NCBI GenBank assembly: GCA_024699855.1
Contig: JAMPIQ010000002.1
Span: forward strand, 15,190,001 to 15,254,000
DNA from: Aphelenchoides besseyi
Taxonomy: Eukaryota > Nematoda > Chromadorea > Rhabditida > Aphelenchoididae
Reading direction: 5' to 3'
DNA length: 64,000 bases
Shown here: positions 21,243 to 36,318 of the stretch, piece after piece
How the letters are laid out: the number at the start of each line of letters is the position of its first letter
Numbering within the stretch: position 1 is the first letter of the stretch
The notes under the pieces: model-generated
Seen by the model: the letters and a program-made list of their open reading frames with translations, nothing else
The model's database searches: none
Told to the model about the DNA's origin: nothing
Translations under genes and position numbers: made by a program

Positions 21243-24200
21243 ATGTTACTCGTCGACATTCTTTTTAAATCGGCGACTGTTCGAGAGCTTCATTACAAAT
21301 ACAATCACAGAGATCGGTAGTCGCATGCAAATGAAACGATCTAACTGCGTGTTTTTAGTTGGAGTTATATGCTCATCGACAGTCTCTTTGGATGTCTATT
21401 GTTGAACATACTCATGGAACTAGACTTCTTTATTTATATTCCAGCTTTTACGCAACATACCGTTGTCTCATTGGATAATGTAAGTTAGAATTAATACACG
21501 TACCAACAAACTTCAGATTATCGAATGGATTCTGAACAATCCTGGTGGTCTCAAACTCAACAATCAACTCAACGGTGTGTTCGCGGCCTTCTTTCGCGGT
21601 CACATACAATTGTGGCAAGGTGAGTTCAGAGCCTAAGAGCAAACTGTTGACTGTCAGTTCCTCAGTTTACATGAACGTCATCTACTCTTCTCATTTGGGC
21701 AAGATTCTCTGTCTGGCTGCAATCACCGGATCGTCCGTCTTCTTGTCCGCATGTGCTGATTTGATTCTGATTACGACGTTCGTTCATTAGCTACTTTCTT
21801 AGTTGAACAAACGGTTTCAGTTTACACTTCTTTTGTTTTTACATTTATATGGTCCGGTAAGTGTTTTGGACTTCTGATGAAAAGCGTTAAATCAACTCAA
21901 ACTGCGCAATTCGATCAACGCATTAAAGCGCTACGTTAAAGTTGACCTGATGCTGCCGTAACGATGACTATTTGTCGGGCGGCCAGAGCGCATTACTGAT
22001 AAGATTATTTGGTCTGATATTCGCATTTGATGTGTAAACATTTTTTGTTGTTGTGTCCGATTCCTACACTCTCTGATTCGGACCTTGGAATTTCAATGAG
22101 TGACGAGAAGACCACGTTAGAGAAACAACATCGGAACTATGGTGCCTTAAAGGTTTGTATTGACCAACTATCTCTGTTTATGTAACGTATACAGTCGGCT
22201 GCAAATTTGGAGTCCGTTCAGTTGTCGTGGCGCGGGATTAGTGTAACGCATCAGAAGTCGGGCCGTGTGATTCTTGACGATGTTTATGGTCAAGCCGAAC
22301 CGGGCGAATTGGTCGCGTTGATGGGAAGTTCGGGAGCCGGAAAGACGACGTTGCTGAACACACTTCTATCGCGTAACTTAAAAGTAACTTCGTTCAATTG
22401 TGGTTTGCATTAATATGAATCATAGAGTTTGAATGTGAAAGGAGAGATTCTGGTGAACAAAACGTCGATTTGTGGTCGTATCACCGAAATCAGTGGCTAC
22501 GTGCAACAGGAAGAACTTTTCATTTCGACTTTAACGGTCAAAGAGCATCTGAACATTCAAGCCGATCTTCGATTAGTTGGATTGATGACGAGTGAGCGAC
22601 GTCAACGAGTCAACGATGTGATGCGTAAACTCGGTCTACTGAAGTGCAAGAACACACAAATCGGAAGTACGAGCGGTCGTAAGGGAATCTCCGGTGGTGA
22701 AACGAAACGCCTTCTTTTCGCCAGCGAACTTTTGGACAATCCACCGCTTTTGTTTTGCGATGAACCGACCACTGGATTGGATTCGGCGAAGGCCGAATCG
22801 GTGGTCAACGTGATGCGAAAATTGGCCGAAACCGGACATACGATCATATGCACAATTCATCAGCCCTCATCATCAATTTTCCGCAAATTCGATAAAGTTT
22901 GTCTGCTTCTTCTTGCATGATATCAAATCCTACAGGTGATGTTTCTTGCGAATGGTCGACTGGCATATTTCGGAACACCCACGAATTCAATCAAAGTGTT
23001 CGCATCGTTCGGTTATCCCTGTCCCAAGAACTACAATCCCGCCGATTCAATCATTGAAACGTTGTCCATTGAGTCGAATCGAGAAGTGGAATCGCGCGAA
23101 CGAATCGATGAGATTTGCAGTAAATTCCGAGAAACAGCCGATGGACATCGACTTGCCGAAATCGTCGAGCGAACTCGATCTGAGTCATTGAATCGGGAGC
23201 CGAGTATGATAAAACGTGAAATGGCTCCAATTCCGTTACAGGTGCAATCTTTTTGAAGGAATCCTTTTTGACTGGTGCTTTAGATTTGGTCTCTACTTAA
23301 ACGATCGCTACTGGATAACTATCGAAATCCGGCATTGGCACGAGCGAAACTAATTCAAAAAATTTTTATGGGCGTTTTCGTTGGTTTATTGTATTTGCAA
23401 ACTCCGATCAACAACTGGATCGGCATCTCGAACATTAACGGCGCTCTTTTCTACTTAGTTTCGGAATTAACCTACAGCACATTGTTTGGTATACTTTCCT
23501 ATTTGCCTGCCGAATATCCGCTGGTTGTTCGTGAATATCACGATTCCCTGTATCATCTGCTAAGCTACTACTTGGCACGAACAATCTCCTACATTCCGCT
23601 CTTTACGTTGGACGGTGTCATTATGATAACTATCGCATACTGGATGATTGGTTTGACGCCCACTGTCTATCGGTTCTTAATTGCATTGGGAATTGGAATA
23701 CTATGCGAACAAGCGAGTGCCGGATTCGGTGTTATGCTCGCGTCTTGTGCTCCCTCGTACGCGGTTGCTGTTTCAATTGCCGGTAATTACACGTAGGATT
23801 TAGTGATAATACTGTAAACTCACAGGTCCACTACTTTCAATCTTGTCGCTTACCGGCGGTCTCTATGCAAATATCGGCGAGTTGCCCGCGTACATCAGTT
23901 GGTTTCAATACCTGAGTTGGTTTCGGTAACTGAACCTCAGCTAAAACTGTTCGAATCTCCCTATCTTTAGCTATGGATTCGAAGCGATTGCTATCAGTCA
24001 GTGGGTTGATGTCGAAAACAAGTCTTCCGATCGTTGTATTCTCTACACCGATTCAACCAATTCAACGGACACCTGTTTGAATGCCGACGACATCATTCAA
24101 CGCTTTTCGTTTTCACGCAACAACTTTGCTTTAGATATCGCTGTGTTGTGTGGATCGATTCTGTTGTTTTATTTTATCGGATTTGTCGGCTTGTTGATAA

Positions 24201-24665
24201 GAGTTCGACTGTCACGTTAATGGAAGGAGCAATAAATTGCAAGACTTAAAGATACAGTATAAATTGCGTTAAAAGTTGAAGAAAATTTTGAGAGATAAAT
24301 CTACTGGTATTCATGATTTGCTCGTTTAGGCTTTTGACTTTGACTTGTACGGTACTGAAAACATTTTGGCGAGCATTCCGGTCGAAGAAATGGAATCCGC
24401 TAAAAACACGTGTTGATTCGGTTCAGTTGGATAGCCGCGAAATGTTCATTGTTACGGTGCTCTTCCTCACTACCATCCTGCTGATGCCCACGGTTCTCGT
24501 TTATTTCGTTGTATTCTACTTGGTGAGTTAATGGCTTGATGCTCGTATATTCAACATATCTTTTAGCTGTGGAACTTTTTGTTTCTAAGTCGAATGGCAC
24601 TTCAACGAAGTAGCAAGTTTCTTCGTCAAATGTCCAGTGTATTCTGTACTGAGTATGTCGATTAA
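21243..24665 (+). CDS. PIGQ: PIG-Q / Gpi1, GPI-GlcNAc transferase subunit (split around a nested gene)
   Basis: A subunit of the ER complex that adds GlcNAc to phosphatidylinositol, the first step of GPI anchor synthesis. Early exons (21243-21316, 21359-21479, 21517-21619, then about 21666-21856) carry [48 protein letters not shown] and [11 protein letters not shown]. The chain then continues from 24330 with [30 protein letters not shown] and three hydrophobic stretches to the stop at 24665. The phase is kept across the 2473-nt intron 21857-24329 (CG|G), and the joined sequence follows human PIGQ through the junction. A complete ABCG gene sits in that intron. The true N-terminus may lie further upstream; the model is shorter than human PIGQ and lacks its N-terminal part. 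Confidence 0.85.
22096..24220 (+). CDS. ABCG (White-type) half-transporter, nested in PIGQ intron
   Basis: A half-size ABC transporter with the reverse ABCG order, nucleotide-binding domain then membrane domain, working as a dimer to export lipids or pigment precursors. The start [19 protein letters not shown] leads to Walker [14 protein letters not shown]-loop [10 protein letters not shown], signature ISGGETKRL, Walker [15 protein letters not shown] and the H-loop in TIHQPSS. The membrane domain from about 23300 has six hydrophobic segments, an NPA motif, [10 protein letters not shown] and [11 protein letters not shown]. The late extracellular loop has paired Cys and NST glycosylation sites. 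The protein ends at 24220, with a poly(A) signal aataaa at about 24230. All catalytic motifs are intact. The gene begins 239 nt inside the PIGQ intron and its stop is 109 nt before that intron's end, on the same strand. Its substrate cannot be told from sequence. Confidence 0.93.
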
Positions 24666-27600
24666 AGAGCTTCCGTCACAACCATATCAACCTTCAATAC
24701 GTTACGTATTGGATCTCAACTTTGATTCATAAACTTAATGAGGGAATTGAATTTTCGAAGAAAAGTCAACGGATTGTGTTAGCTCAGAACAGAAACCCGT
24801 GGATGAGAAATTGGCTTTCGAATTCAAAGATTGATGCAGTACAATGGCGTGGACAACTTTGTTTCGTGTGTGCATTTATCTTTGCGCAAAGCAAATTGAT
24901 TGCCGACGAAGTAGGCCGGGTTGCGTACGGCTAATCCATCCATTTGGACGGACGTTGAAAGTCGAAGGAGCGACGAGAAGTCGGGATCGGTCGAAAGAGA
25001 AGGTTGGCGATTCTGCGGACCGAAAATTCTCATCAACGTTCGTTTACAAGATTCGTCGAATGCAAAAGAAGTTACAATGTTGCGCGCAAAAGATTTCAAT
25101 TGAATTCCGATTGTCCACAGAGTCGCAGATTCCGTTTTTGTTCCCCAAAGGCCATTTTCATATTTTTCGGATTCCAATTTCACTCAAGCGGATTAACCAT
25201 ACACCAATAAATTTCGGTGTGTCAGATCGCTGTTTCGGGCGTTTGTATACGAAGGTCGTGAAACGAACATTTCGGTTGGAAGAGAATCTGTAAGGTCATG
25301 GGTTGGACATTGAGTTTCATTCATTGCGCAATAGTTTTTGTTTTACGAAACTGCCACCGAGACATTTGGTTGTATGTTTTTTCGTCGAGTACTCTTCGAC
25401 GCAAAACGTCATTGCAATTTGTTTTTTGTGGTCAACAAGGGAACTGAAGCGAAACAAGTCAATGAACTTGGCGGAAGTCTTGAGGCCTAAAAAAGCGAAA
25501 TCTGGACGGGGATATCAAGATGAACTAAACGGTTGTCACAATGCCCATTGCAAAGCTTTGATTTGTTGGTTTTGGTCACTTGAATGGGTCAAACAATTCG
25601 GTGGGTTTTGTTCACGGGATTTGGCTTTTGATTCCCGTAAAAACACATCTGCGGTCGAATATAGTCGCCGAAAACAGGGACCGTAGATGTGATTTACGAC
25701 TCGGCTCACTTCATTTCCGTTAGTCACGACAGGAAGCACAGGGCCGAGATGTTACCCATTGTGGACGAATTGGACAGCATCCCCCGGATTTCGATCCGTT
25801 GATGAAGTGGTCGCGAGTTGAAGTTTCTTCATTTCTGAAGCATTTTAATTCGCTGTACAATAGTGGAGAGCTTTTGTGACGCTTTCAATACGGTCAACTA
25901 TGTTCCTATTAGAGTCGTAGAGTTTGAAGTCCAAAACTTTTGATCAACAAAAAGCTGAGAAAGGAATGGATTAAAGTCCTAACGGCATCCCGGATTCCCA
26001 AAGGAGTAATCCCAACACCAACAAAAAGCCGGATGCCATTTTTGGTGGTGGAGGAGCAACTTGACTTCTTGGCGTTTGGTTAGCCGCCGCATGAAGTGGC
26101 CAATTTTTACCGATGGCACTCTCGATGTTGGTCGCTGAGAGAAGTGGATTGACCATTTGATAGTCTCACAAGTTATCTCACCGAACTACTTAAGCTCTAC
26201 GAGAACTCTTTTCATAATCGAAGACTTTTCGGAGGGGTGGCAGACGCAAACGGTTTCCAGAAGCCGGCGAACCCATTCAACCGATTATAGCCGTTGGTTG
26301 GCATTCATTGCCAAGTCAAACCGACTCCCACTGTCCACTCTCCAAAACAATCGACCATTAACACGTCCGTCCAACTTCGCAAGCCAACAGGCCGATTGTT
26401 TGGCGCTTAATGTCGACGTTTGTTAACGCAAATAAATTGTACGGCTATTAACTTGCAAACTTCGCATTTGTGATGTCTGTTGCAACTTCTGTTCCACGAA
26501 TTTCAGTTCTTGATCTTGTCGTTACATTCGACAACATAACGACGAGCCTGAAGTGGGGGTGTGGCGTTTGGAAAATACGTTAAAAATAAAGTGCAGGGCC
26601 TTTGTCTCAGTCATCACTAAACGGTTGGGTTTTGTGCCGTTAGTTGCGGTAAAGATCGAATTTCGGGCGTCTCAACGGCCGGGAGGGACACTTTGAAATC
26701 CGTTAAAGTAAATGAGGGGCGAGTGCCACACATTTAACTTGTTCGTCACGTTGGTCACGGTTTCGAAAATCTACGTAAGTTCCTATTATTGGATTATCTT
26801 TTAACGAGCTTTTGAATCACGTTAACTATTCCCGAGCGAGAGATTGTTGTGACCGAAGAACTTTCGTTTTCTTTTCGATTTCCGATTGATATTCGATTTC
26901 ATTGTGAGGAACAAATCGAATGCAAAACTCAAGAAGCCGAAGATTTTGTTAACTGAAGTTCCACAAACCGAGACCTTTCTCTTCGAATGTTCATTTCACT
27001 TTTGACCGCAGGCGTTTTCTTCCTTTCGCCTTTACCGTACAATGAAGACTTCGGTGGATTCATGGGTTTACGTAAACACTCAAAGTTTTTGTTCACGAAT
27101 CCGATCTCTCTTTCGCACTTCGTTAATTGAATCCCTCAAGTTTTTATGTTGAAGACAGAAAAGTTCCGAGTCCACGAGTTTCGGAGCGTTAAGTCCAAAA
27201 TAGCTTCTAAAACAATTTTATCTGGCCTTTTCCTTCATTTCACGGGAACCTCATGGATGGCTTTAAGTTCGCTGTCTCATCATTTCGCGTCTTATCATCA
27301 ACGTCGTGGACTGCTTCATCCATCATCGGAACTCGTGTCCGGTCAATATCCGCTTTTTCTCGCTTATTCCTCGTCTTGGCCATAACACGGTTACCGTCAC
27401 ACATTTCGAGTTTGCAGTTGTTTCTTTTCGTGTCCGACTTTCATCTAAACTTTCGCCCTCGTACTTTACATTCGTTGTTAAGATGTTTTCCAACGATTTG
27501 ACACTTTCAGGATCTTTTTAAAGGAAAACTCGGGAAATGCAACGTTCCGGAACAATACGCTATGAATTTGAAGTCCCTCAATTCTTACGTTTGACTTCTT

Positions 27601-30146
27601 GTCGAAGGTCCCCATAAAACGATTGACAAGTGGTTTTGTTTATTGAGCAGATTTTGCGCAACTGTCCGTTGAGACTGAAGGTTCGGAAACGAGATTGCCA
27701 AGATGACTGGTTGAAAGCATGTACGGGGATTATTCGGAAGGCGAATGCTGTCACCGAAGAAATCATCGATGTGTTTTGTCGCAAGTTGACGGCCGCGAAT
27801 GTTCACTGAGAAGTCTTTATCAAGTGCTCGCAATCGTATATGACTGGTTACTCTCTCGGACACGTGATGACCGTTTTTACCGTCGCGAGCTGGCGTCTCT
27901 GGTGTTGTCCGGACATGTTGATTGCGTTGACGAAGAATTCAATGGAGGTCGGAGAAGAAAAAACCACTCGTCGTGTATCTCCTTCCGACCGGTCAACTCC
28001 ACAAATTACTTGTCGCTTGTGGCACGTTTTCGAAAACATTCCCCCTTCTTCCAGTCAAACTCACGACCAAGTCCGCGAATTAAACCGGTGGATTTTTGCC
28101 GTTTGTTTATTCCGCTCATCTTTCTCTCGTTCCCCCTTTCTTCCCATCGTCTTTTACGTGGCTTTTTGGCTGCTCCTCACTGCATTTGCTCTCTTTTAGT
28201 CGGCGAGTTTATTTGAAACGGAACCGGCAAAAAACTCAAAAACTATAGACGCCACTTTTTCTCATTCGTCCGGTTTTTCACTTCGTTTCGTCACACAACT
28301 TTTCTCAATTCCTTTATCCGTGAGGTCCGCAACTTTGTGATGAAGAGGAAAGGGAGATATAGGGGTTTTAATTTGCGTTAGTGCCTTTATTTTCAATTGC
28401 TTAGTTGTGTCGACGGGAGGCTTACGATACCACTTTGAGGTGATGATGGGGCGTTGAAAATGGCGATGTTGATTTCGACGCTCAGTAGGCATCCACCGAT
28501 TGCTAACGAATGAAACCCCTCTCTCAACGTTTTTAGTTATTCATTGTCTTTTCACAACAAGGCGGGAAAGAGCGGTGGACGCACAGTTCGGTTCTTAGTT
28601 GGCCTTATTGTTATTCTTGAAGACTGTGGACGGCGGGTGTTGTACTCGGTGCTAAACGTTAATGTTCTTGTCGTTTTGCTCGGCGTCGTTACGAACTGTG
28701 CACTTTTCTTTATGTTGTTGGCGGTAAGGATGCGTGTGAAATTTTTTTCTGGTGGAACAAACTCAATAGTTTACGCCACGGGGGATATATCTGTGAAAGA
28801 AGAGCGGGAATCTCTTAGTTCGGACATATTCGGGGATTGACTTTTGTCGTCAAAAACAAAAACTTTGTAGTTAAAAGCCCTTCATTTTTGTGTTGTCGCG
28901 ACTACGGTACACTTCGGCCGATGGTTCAGACACACTTCTCATTGTCACGATAGCTCTCACGCCATTTGTGTTCCTAGACGATTGTTAACTTCGTTTCATA
29001 CTTGTAGTCGAAGTTTGATGTTAAGATCTTGACTTTATTTTCAAAATCTCGATTCAATCAGAATGACCGTTCTCTTGCGTGATCATGAGAAGAAGATTTG
29101 ACATCGAAAATGAGCGCAGATTCCAAGTGTTTTTGGTGGCTACGAATTCGTTTGCGTCGGGGACCGTAAACGACGGCGTGTAAGTGACGGCGCATTTTGC
29201 GCTCGTCGAATTATTTTCGGAAACGTACGCTTGTGAATGTAATGAGGACGAGTGATGAGAAGAACAAAAAAAGAAGAAGACAAAATAGCGTGGAGCCGGC
29301 GAAAATGTACTACAAAAACTTTTGCAAACTTTTTCGTACACGCCGTTAACTTTCCAGTAACGTGTCAGACGCCGGGGACACGACGTTGTTCTTCGAATAT
29401 AAACGATTCTGTTCGAAGAGAAATGATCGTCGTCCATTGGGAAGTACGAAACGATCGGATGAGTGTCGAGAGAAATCGCTTCGATCGGAAGTTTAACGAA
29501 AACACTTATTGCGAAGACCGGTCTTACTGAATGAAGTCGCTTGATTGTATGGCAAAATCGATGACCAACGTTTCATCGGAAGTTTAGATGAAGCCAACAA
29601 AATGCCCATTCATTATGTGGCTGCCACAAATGATTAGCTCTTTCGATTAAAAACAGACACGTGCGCTCGAAGACAACTCATAAAACATGTGTTCGTTTAG
29701 CGAAGGCCACAGAAGCTTCACTCATGATCAATGGGGATTTTTGTCTGCCATTTCATCTGCCGAACATCCATTCGAGGTCCCCATTTCTTAATTCAAGCTA
29801 ATCGCGTGTTTGTTTCACTTTTACGAGATTTCAAACCTGGTTTCTAGTGGTCGACGTAACGTGTCATTTGGTCTCTGAGAACAATCGAATCGACAGAAGA
29901 GTTTCGCGAATACATGAATTGCTATTTGAGGTCGTAACTTCGCGGCGTCCTGTTGCTTCACGCCAAACATTCCGCCAAACGAAAGTTCGTGGTCCACCCG
30001 GTGGGATAGTGGACGGTAATGCAATCGTGGTCAATTGAGTGGATTGAACAACAACGAAAACGCGACCAATCAACCGCCATTTTGCCAATAACAACACAGG
30101 CCATTGGGCCGAATGCTTGCGGAATCTCCCATCAGAGATTTTGCTG
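24666..30146. other. 5.5-kb stretch without a recognisable gene
   Basis: I see only open frames of 60-150 codons with no known domain and no exon series that joins in frame. One minus-strand frame (25971-26156) ends in a hydrophobic C-terminus preceded by PPPPK, resembling a GPI signal, but it has no upstream exon I can support. A plus-strand frame (28544-28840) holds a hydrophobic stretch. GC content and codon-like texture suggest it is not simple AT-rich spacer. It may be upstream regulatory sequence of the next gene, a long 5' intron or fast-evolving genes. Confidence 0.4.
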
Positions 30147-31140
30147 ATGTCAACTCGTCGCGTCAATTCCAACGAGTGAGTTCGAAGAGCTTTTTCGACG
30201 ATCAATCTTTTATTTTTTCAGAAAAATCTCGACCATCGGTTACAATCATTGCGCACGACTTACAATGCATTCTCGACACTGCCTCAGACTTCTTGCCGTA
30301 AAAATTCGCAAAGCTCAACGATCTTCCATTCACATTCCCGATCCTCATCATTTCAAACCGTGCTCCCGAAACTTTCTTTAACAATTATTTCCAAATCTCT
30401 TCTTCTTCTCATCATGACATTACTCCAACCATGTGTAGCGATTCGATGTTATTGCACGGACGATCATTGTGTTCCGGCGTACGGTGTTTGCGAGTCTTCG
30501 GTTTGCCTGGTGGGTTTTACATTGAACACGAGTCCTTTTGACGACCTAATTACTGAGAGTGATTAATGTGATGTCGGGTTTTAAGGTCGGCATTCGTGGT
30601 CCCGATCAGTCCGTTATTCGAACTTGCGGAGAAGAACCGTTGGGTTGTCAGCGTAACGTGGACAACTGGGTGGATTTGTGTGCTTGCAATAAACCGTTCT
30701 GTAATACGTACGGGTAGGTTCTTGGCTATATATGTTTTTCGACGAACTTCAACTTAGGTTTTTGCGTGAGAGTACTCAATACGCCGACCACGCTTCGGTC
30801 CCGTTCCCGCCGCATCAAATCGGTCACGACGGCGTACCGTTGGGTCGACGTGGAGACGAATTTGGGGGCGAGGGCTTGCGCTCCGCCACTCATCAATTGC
30901 TCACCGACGAAGATACGCGCGTCTTCCAACGCGTCGATGGACCACCGGGTGAATACATCGATGAACATGGAATTAGGCGTAGAGGTAAGCGAAATTGACG
31001 GAAGTTTTCTTGAAAAAATGATTTTAGCGCCCATTACACGTTCATCACGTCTGACTATTTTGATTGTTGCAGTTCCCGTTTCAATCGGAGCGGCGTTCAT
31101 CTTAGTCGTTGCTTTTAACGTTTACTGCCATTTATGTTAG
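30147..31140 (+). CDS. Cys-rich single-pass membrane protein (Ly6/activin-receptor-like ectodomain)
   Basis: The function is unknown. Exons 30147-30175, about 30221-30509, about 30586-30713, about 30759-30985 and about 31028-31140 join in frame. The protein has an N-terminal Ser-rich region of about 60 residues, a hydrophobic stretch (LSLTIISKSLLLLIMTLL) and then a cysteine cluster of roughly 70 residues starting RCYCTDDHCVPAYGVC. The cluster continues RTCGEEPLGCQ and ends DLCACNKPFCNTYGFLRE. An acidic, Gly/Arg-containing linker follows, and a C-terminal membrane span (LTILIVAVPVSIGAAFILVV) ends in YCHLC. The closing CNTY-type motif is characteristic of three-finger (Ly6/uPAR, TGF-beta receptor ectodomain) proteins, but there is no kinase domain. 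The long N-terminal extension before the hydrophobic stretch means that stretch may be a signal anchor, or the real start may be elsewhere. Confidence 0.7.
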
Positions 31141-31995
31141 AACTCATTAGTATAAACACTTGTTTTGTCTTTCGATTTCAATAGATCATCAACGCTTAAA
31201 AGATGCTTAGATGATCAAGATCGGTTACCAATTGAGCTCTCGAAAAGGACTTAGAGAAGCAAACATTATGTTCAAACAGTCCAATAGGTTTCAGAAGTTG
31301 AAGGACCTTGTAATTTGAAGCACAAACTTGCTCGATCCCGATTGTTGAAATGTTCGATAAGTACAGACATCTTGTAATCAAGGTATTTGGTACAAAAATC
31401 CTTTGTTGATGTACAGAAAATGTTTCTGGATTAACACAGGGAAAGTACGATAGCAAACAGAAGGCCACGGCTGAGAGAGTTGTCAGGGGTTTTTCTGGTG
31501 CGTTTCGTCACGATCTTGTTTTAGACCGAATCGCGTTTTTTCACAAAAATCTTTCAATTTCTTTGCAAGTTCACATTCACAGGATGGTTGACACAAAGTT
31601 GAATTGACGATTCCTATTAACTCTTGATGTTCAGATCGATAAACACTTCCGAATCGTGTGGCTATTGCTGAAAACAGTGTTGTTGTTTTGACAGGCTTCC
31701 GCATTTTGATGACATGCTCTCGGGTTAGCTGTTTTCGTTTTTCGACTTACTTAGAAACTTGTCGTTCCAAACATGCTGTTTTAAACGAATTTGTTCTTTC
31801 TATTGAACAGTCATTTCTGAATAGTCCAAATACGAAATTGGGCGACTTCGTGTTGATGATTCACAAAAACTATCACTTTGTTAATCAATCTTTCACTCGT
31901 GTGTTAGCATTACAGACGCGTTGATTCCGAACGGATGTTCAATGTTGAATGTTTCAGCTGGGTCTAATTGACATCATCTTGTTAGCGTCATCAAG
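31141..31995. other. Intergenic, no gene seen
   Basis: Short open frames on both strands (31483-31704 minus, 31658-31924 plus) have no recognisable domain and no splice partners, so I do not call them. Confidence 0.45.
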
Positions 31996-34985
<2,990 letters not shown>

Positions 34986-35243
34986 CATTGGAAATTAGAA
35001 GGCATAGTCATCGATAAACATACGTTGTGCTAAATCCTCGTTAAATGGGTCATATTGGCCGGTCTTTCTTAACGTCTTTTCTGTTTTATAGTTGTACGAG
35101 CCCCGATTAATGAAGGGAAGTTGGATTGATCTAAGCTCGTTGTGAATGGTGTTCATATTGCTAATTGTTTTTTATATTGAATAAATCATATTCGTTTAGT
35201 CACATTGTTGCTTGCTTTCTCGACAACTTTTTGATATTCTGTC

Positions 35244-35557
35244 ACTGTGCTCGTGAGAGAAACCTGAAGTTGAAAGAATGCGAGATGCCCGGAAATCAGA
35301 ATAACACGATTACCAATTGCGTGCATAAGCTCATGAGCGATGATTCCTTTGGAAAAGCATTTTACCACTTCCAACGAAACGGTTTGATTCCCGCCCGCTC
35401 GTCCGACATACGACGAACAACTGAAATCTCAGATGAAAGACTTAGTTCAGCAGGACAAGAATAACCCCGATGCGATGTTCCGTTTAATATAAATGTAATC
35501 GTAGTCGTCCGGTTCTTTCGGACTGAAGTTTATACACGTCTTATCTTTGTATTCGAG
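35244..35557 (-). pseudogene. Two-exon astacin fragment, recent duplicate
   Basis: This 314-bp segment matches 37490-37803 at 313 of 314 positions by eye, same orientation, including the intron between the two coding parts. It holds the end of one exon ([15 protein letters not shown]) and the whole active-site exon with the zinc motif HELMHAIG. The neighbouring exons are absent on both sides. It cannot make an astacin on its own. Its near-identity, introns included, implies a very recent DNA-level copy, gene conversion or an assembly artefact. Confidence 0.85.
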
Positions 35558-36318
35558 GACTTTGATCAAAACTTGTGGATGAGTTTGCTCAAGAAGTTCC
35601 GAAGATTACTAAGAAAATAACATACAGTAAAGGTTATTTGGAAAACTACAAACAAACGTTTAAGGCGACAATTGATCGCGTTTTTGTTATGAGGTTTATT
35701 GAGGTTTTAGAAGAAAAAGAGGGTATATGGTGAATTGATTATCAGTTGGTAACATGAGTGTTGAGTTACGAGTAAAAGTGCGTAGAAGTTTGAGGTTGAA
35801 TATGAAAGACGGAAATATGTTACCACGTGTCGCCAATCTCACCATTTTCACTGTGCTTAGTTTATCGGATATCTCTGCGGCTATGCTGGCTCATTTTAAA
35901 GTAAGGAACAGTACGGGTTAAAGAAGATTCCGTTTTTATTCGGACTGGTTACGTATACCCACTATAGAGACTTTTTATCGTTCTTCCTCTTGAGAATTGA
36001 ACCTTGTAATCTTAGTTTCTCATTAACGACTAATTGGTTTTCTTTCTTTTCCACGCCAGGATTTTAATTTTGTATTGATTTTCAGTTAAAAACTTTTTAT
36101 TGTACAACTGAGACAGACGCAAACACGTAGAATACCCGAAGAATTAACATAACTAGAGAGAGGAGGATGTGAACAAGTGAAATCACTATTTCCAACCATA
36201 ACAAGTATCACAACAGAATCTTAAGGATCGCGGAAAGAGAATGCGTCCGGGTTTGTTTGGCGATGGAGAATGGCGAAAGATTATCAGATCGTTGAGTTTT
36301 GAATAACAACAAAATAAC
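35558..36318. other. 3' flank of astacin gene
   Basis: No gene is seen. The sequence is AT-rich and lies between the duplicated fragment and the stop of the astacin gene. Confidence 0.45.

Noticed and set aside
25971..26156. Small minus-strand ORF with a GPI-signal-like C-terminus
   Set aside because: No upstream exon or signal peptide could be joined to it, so a 61-residue frame alone is weak.
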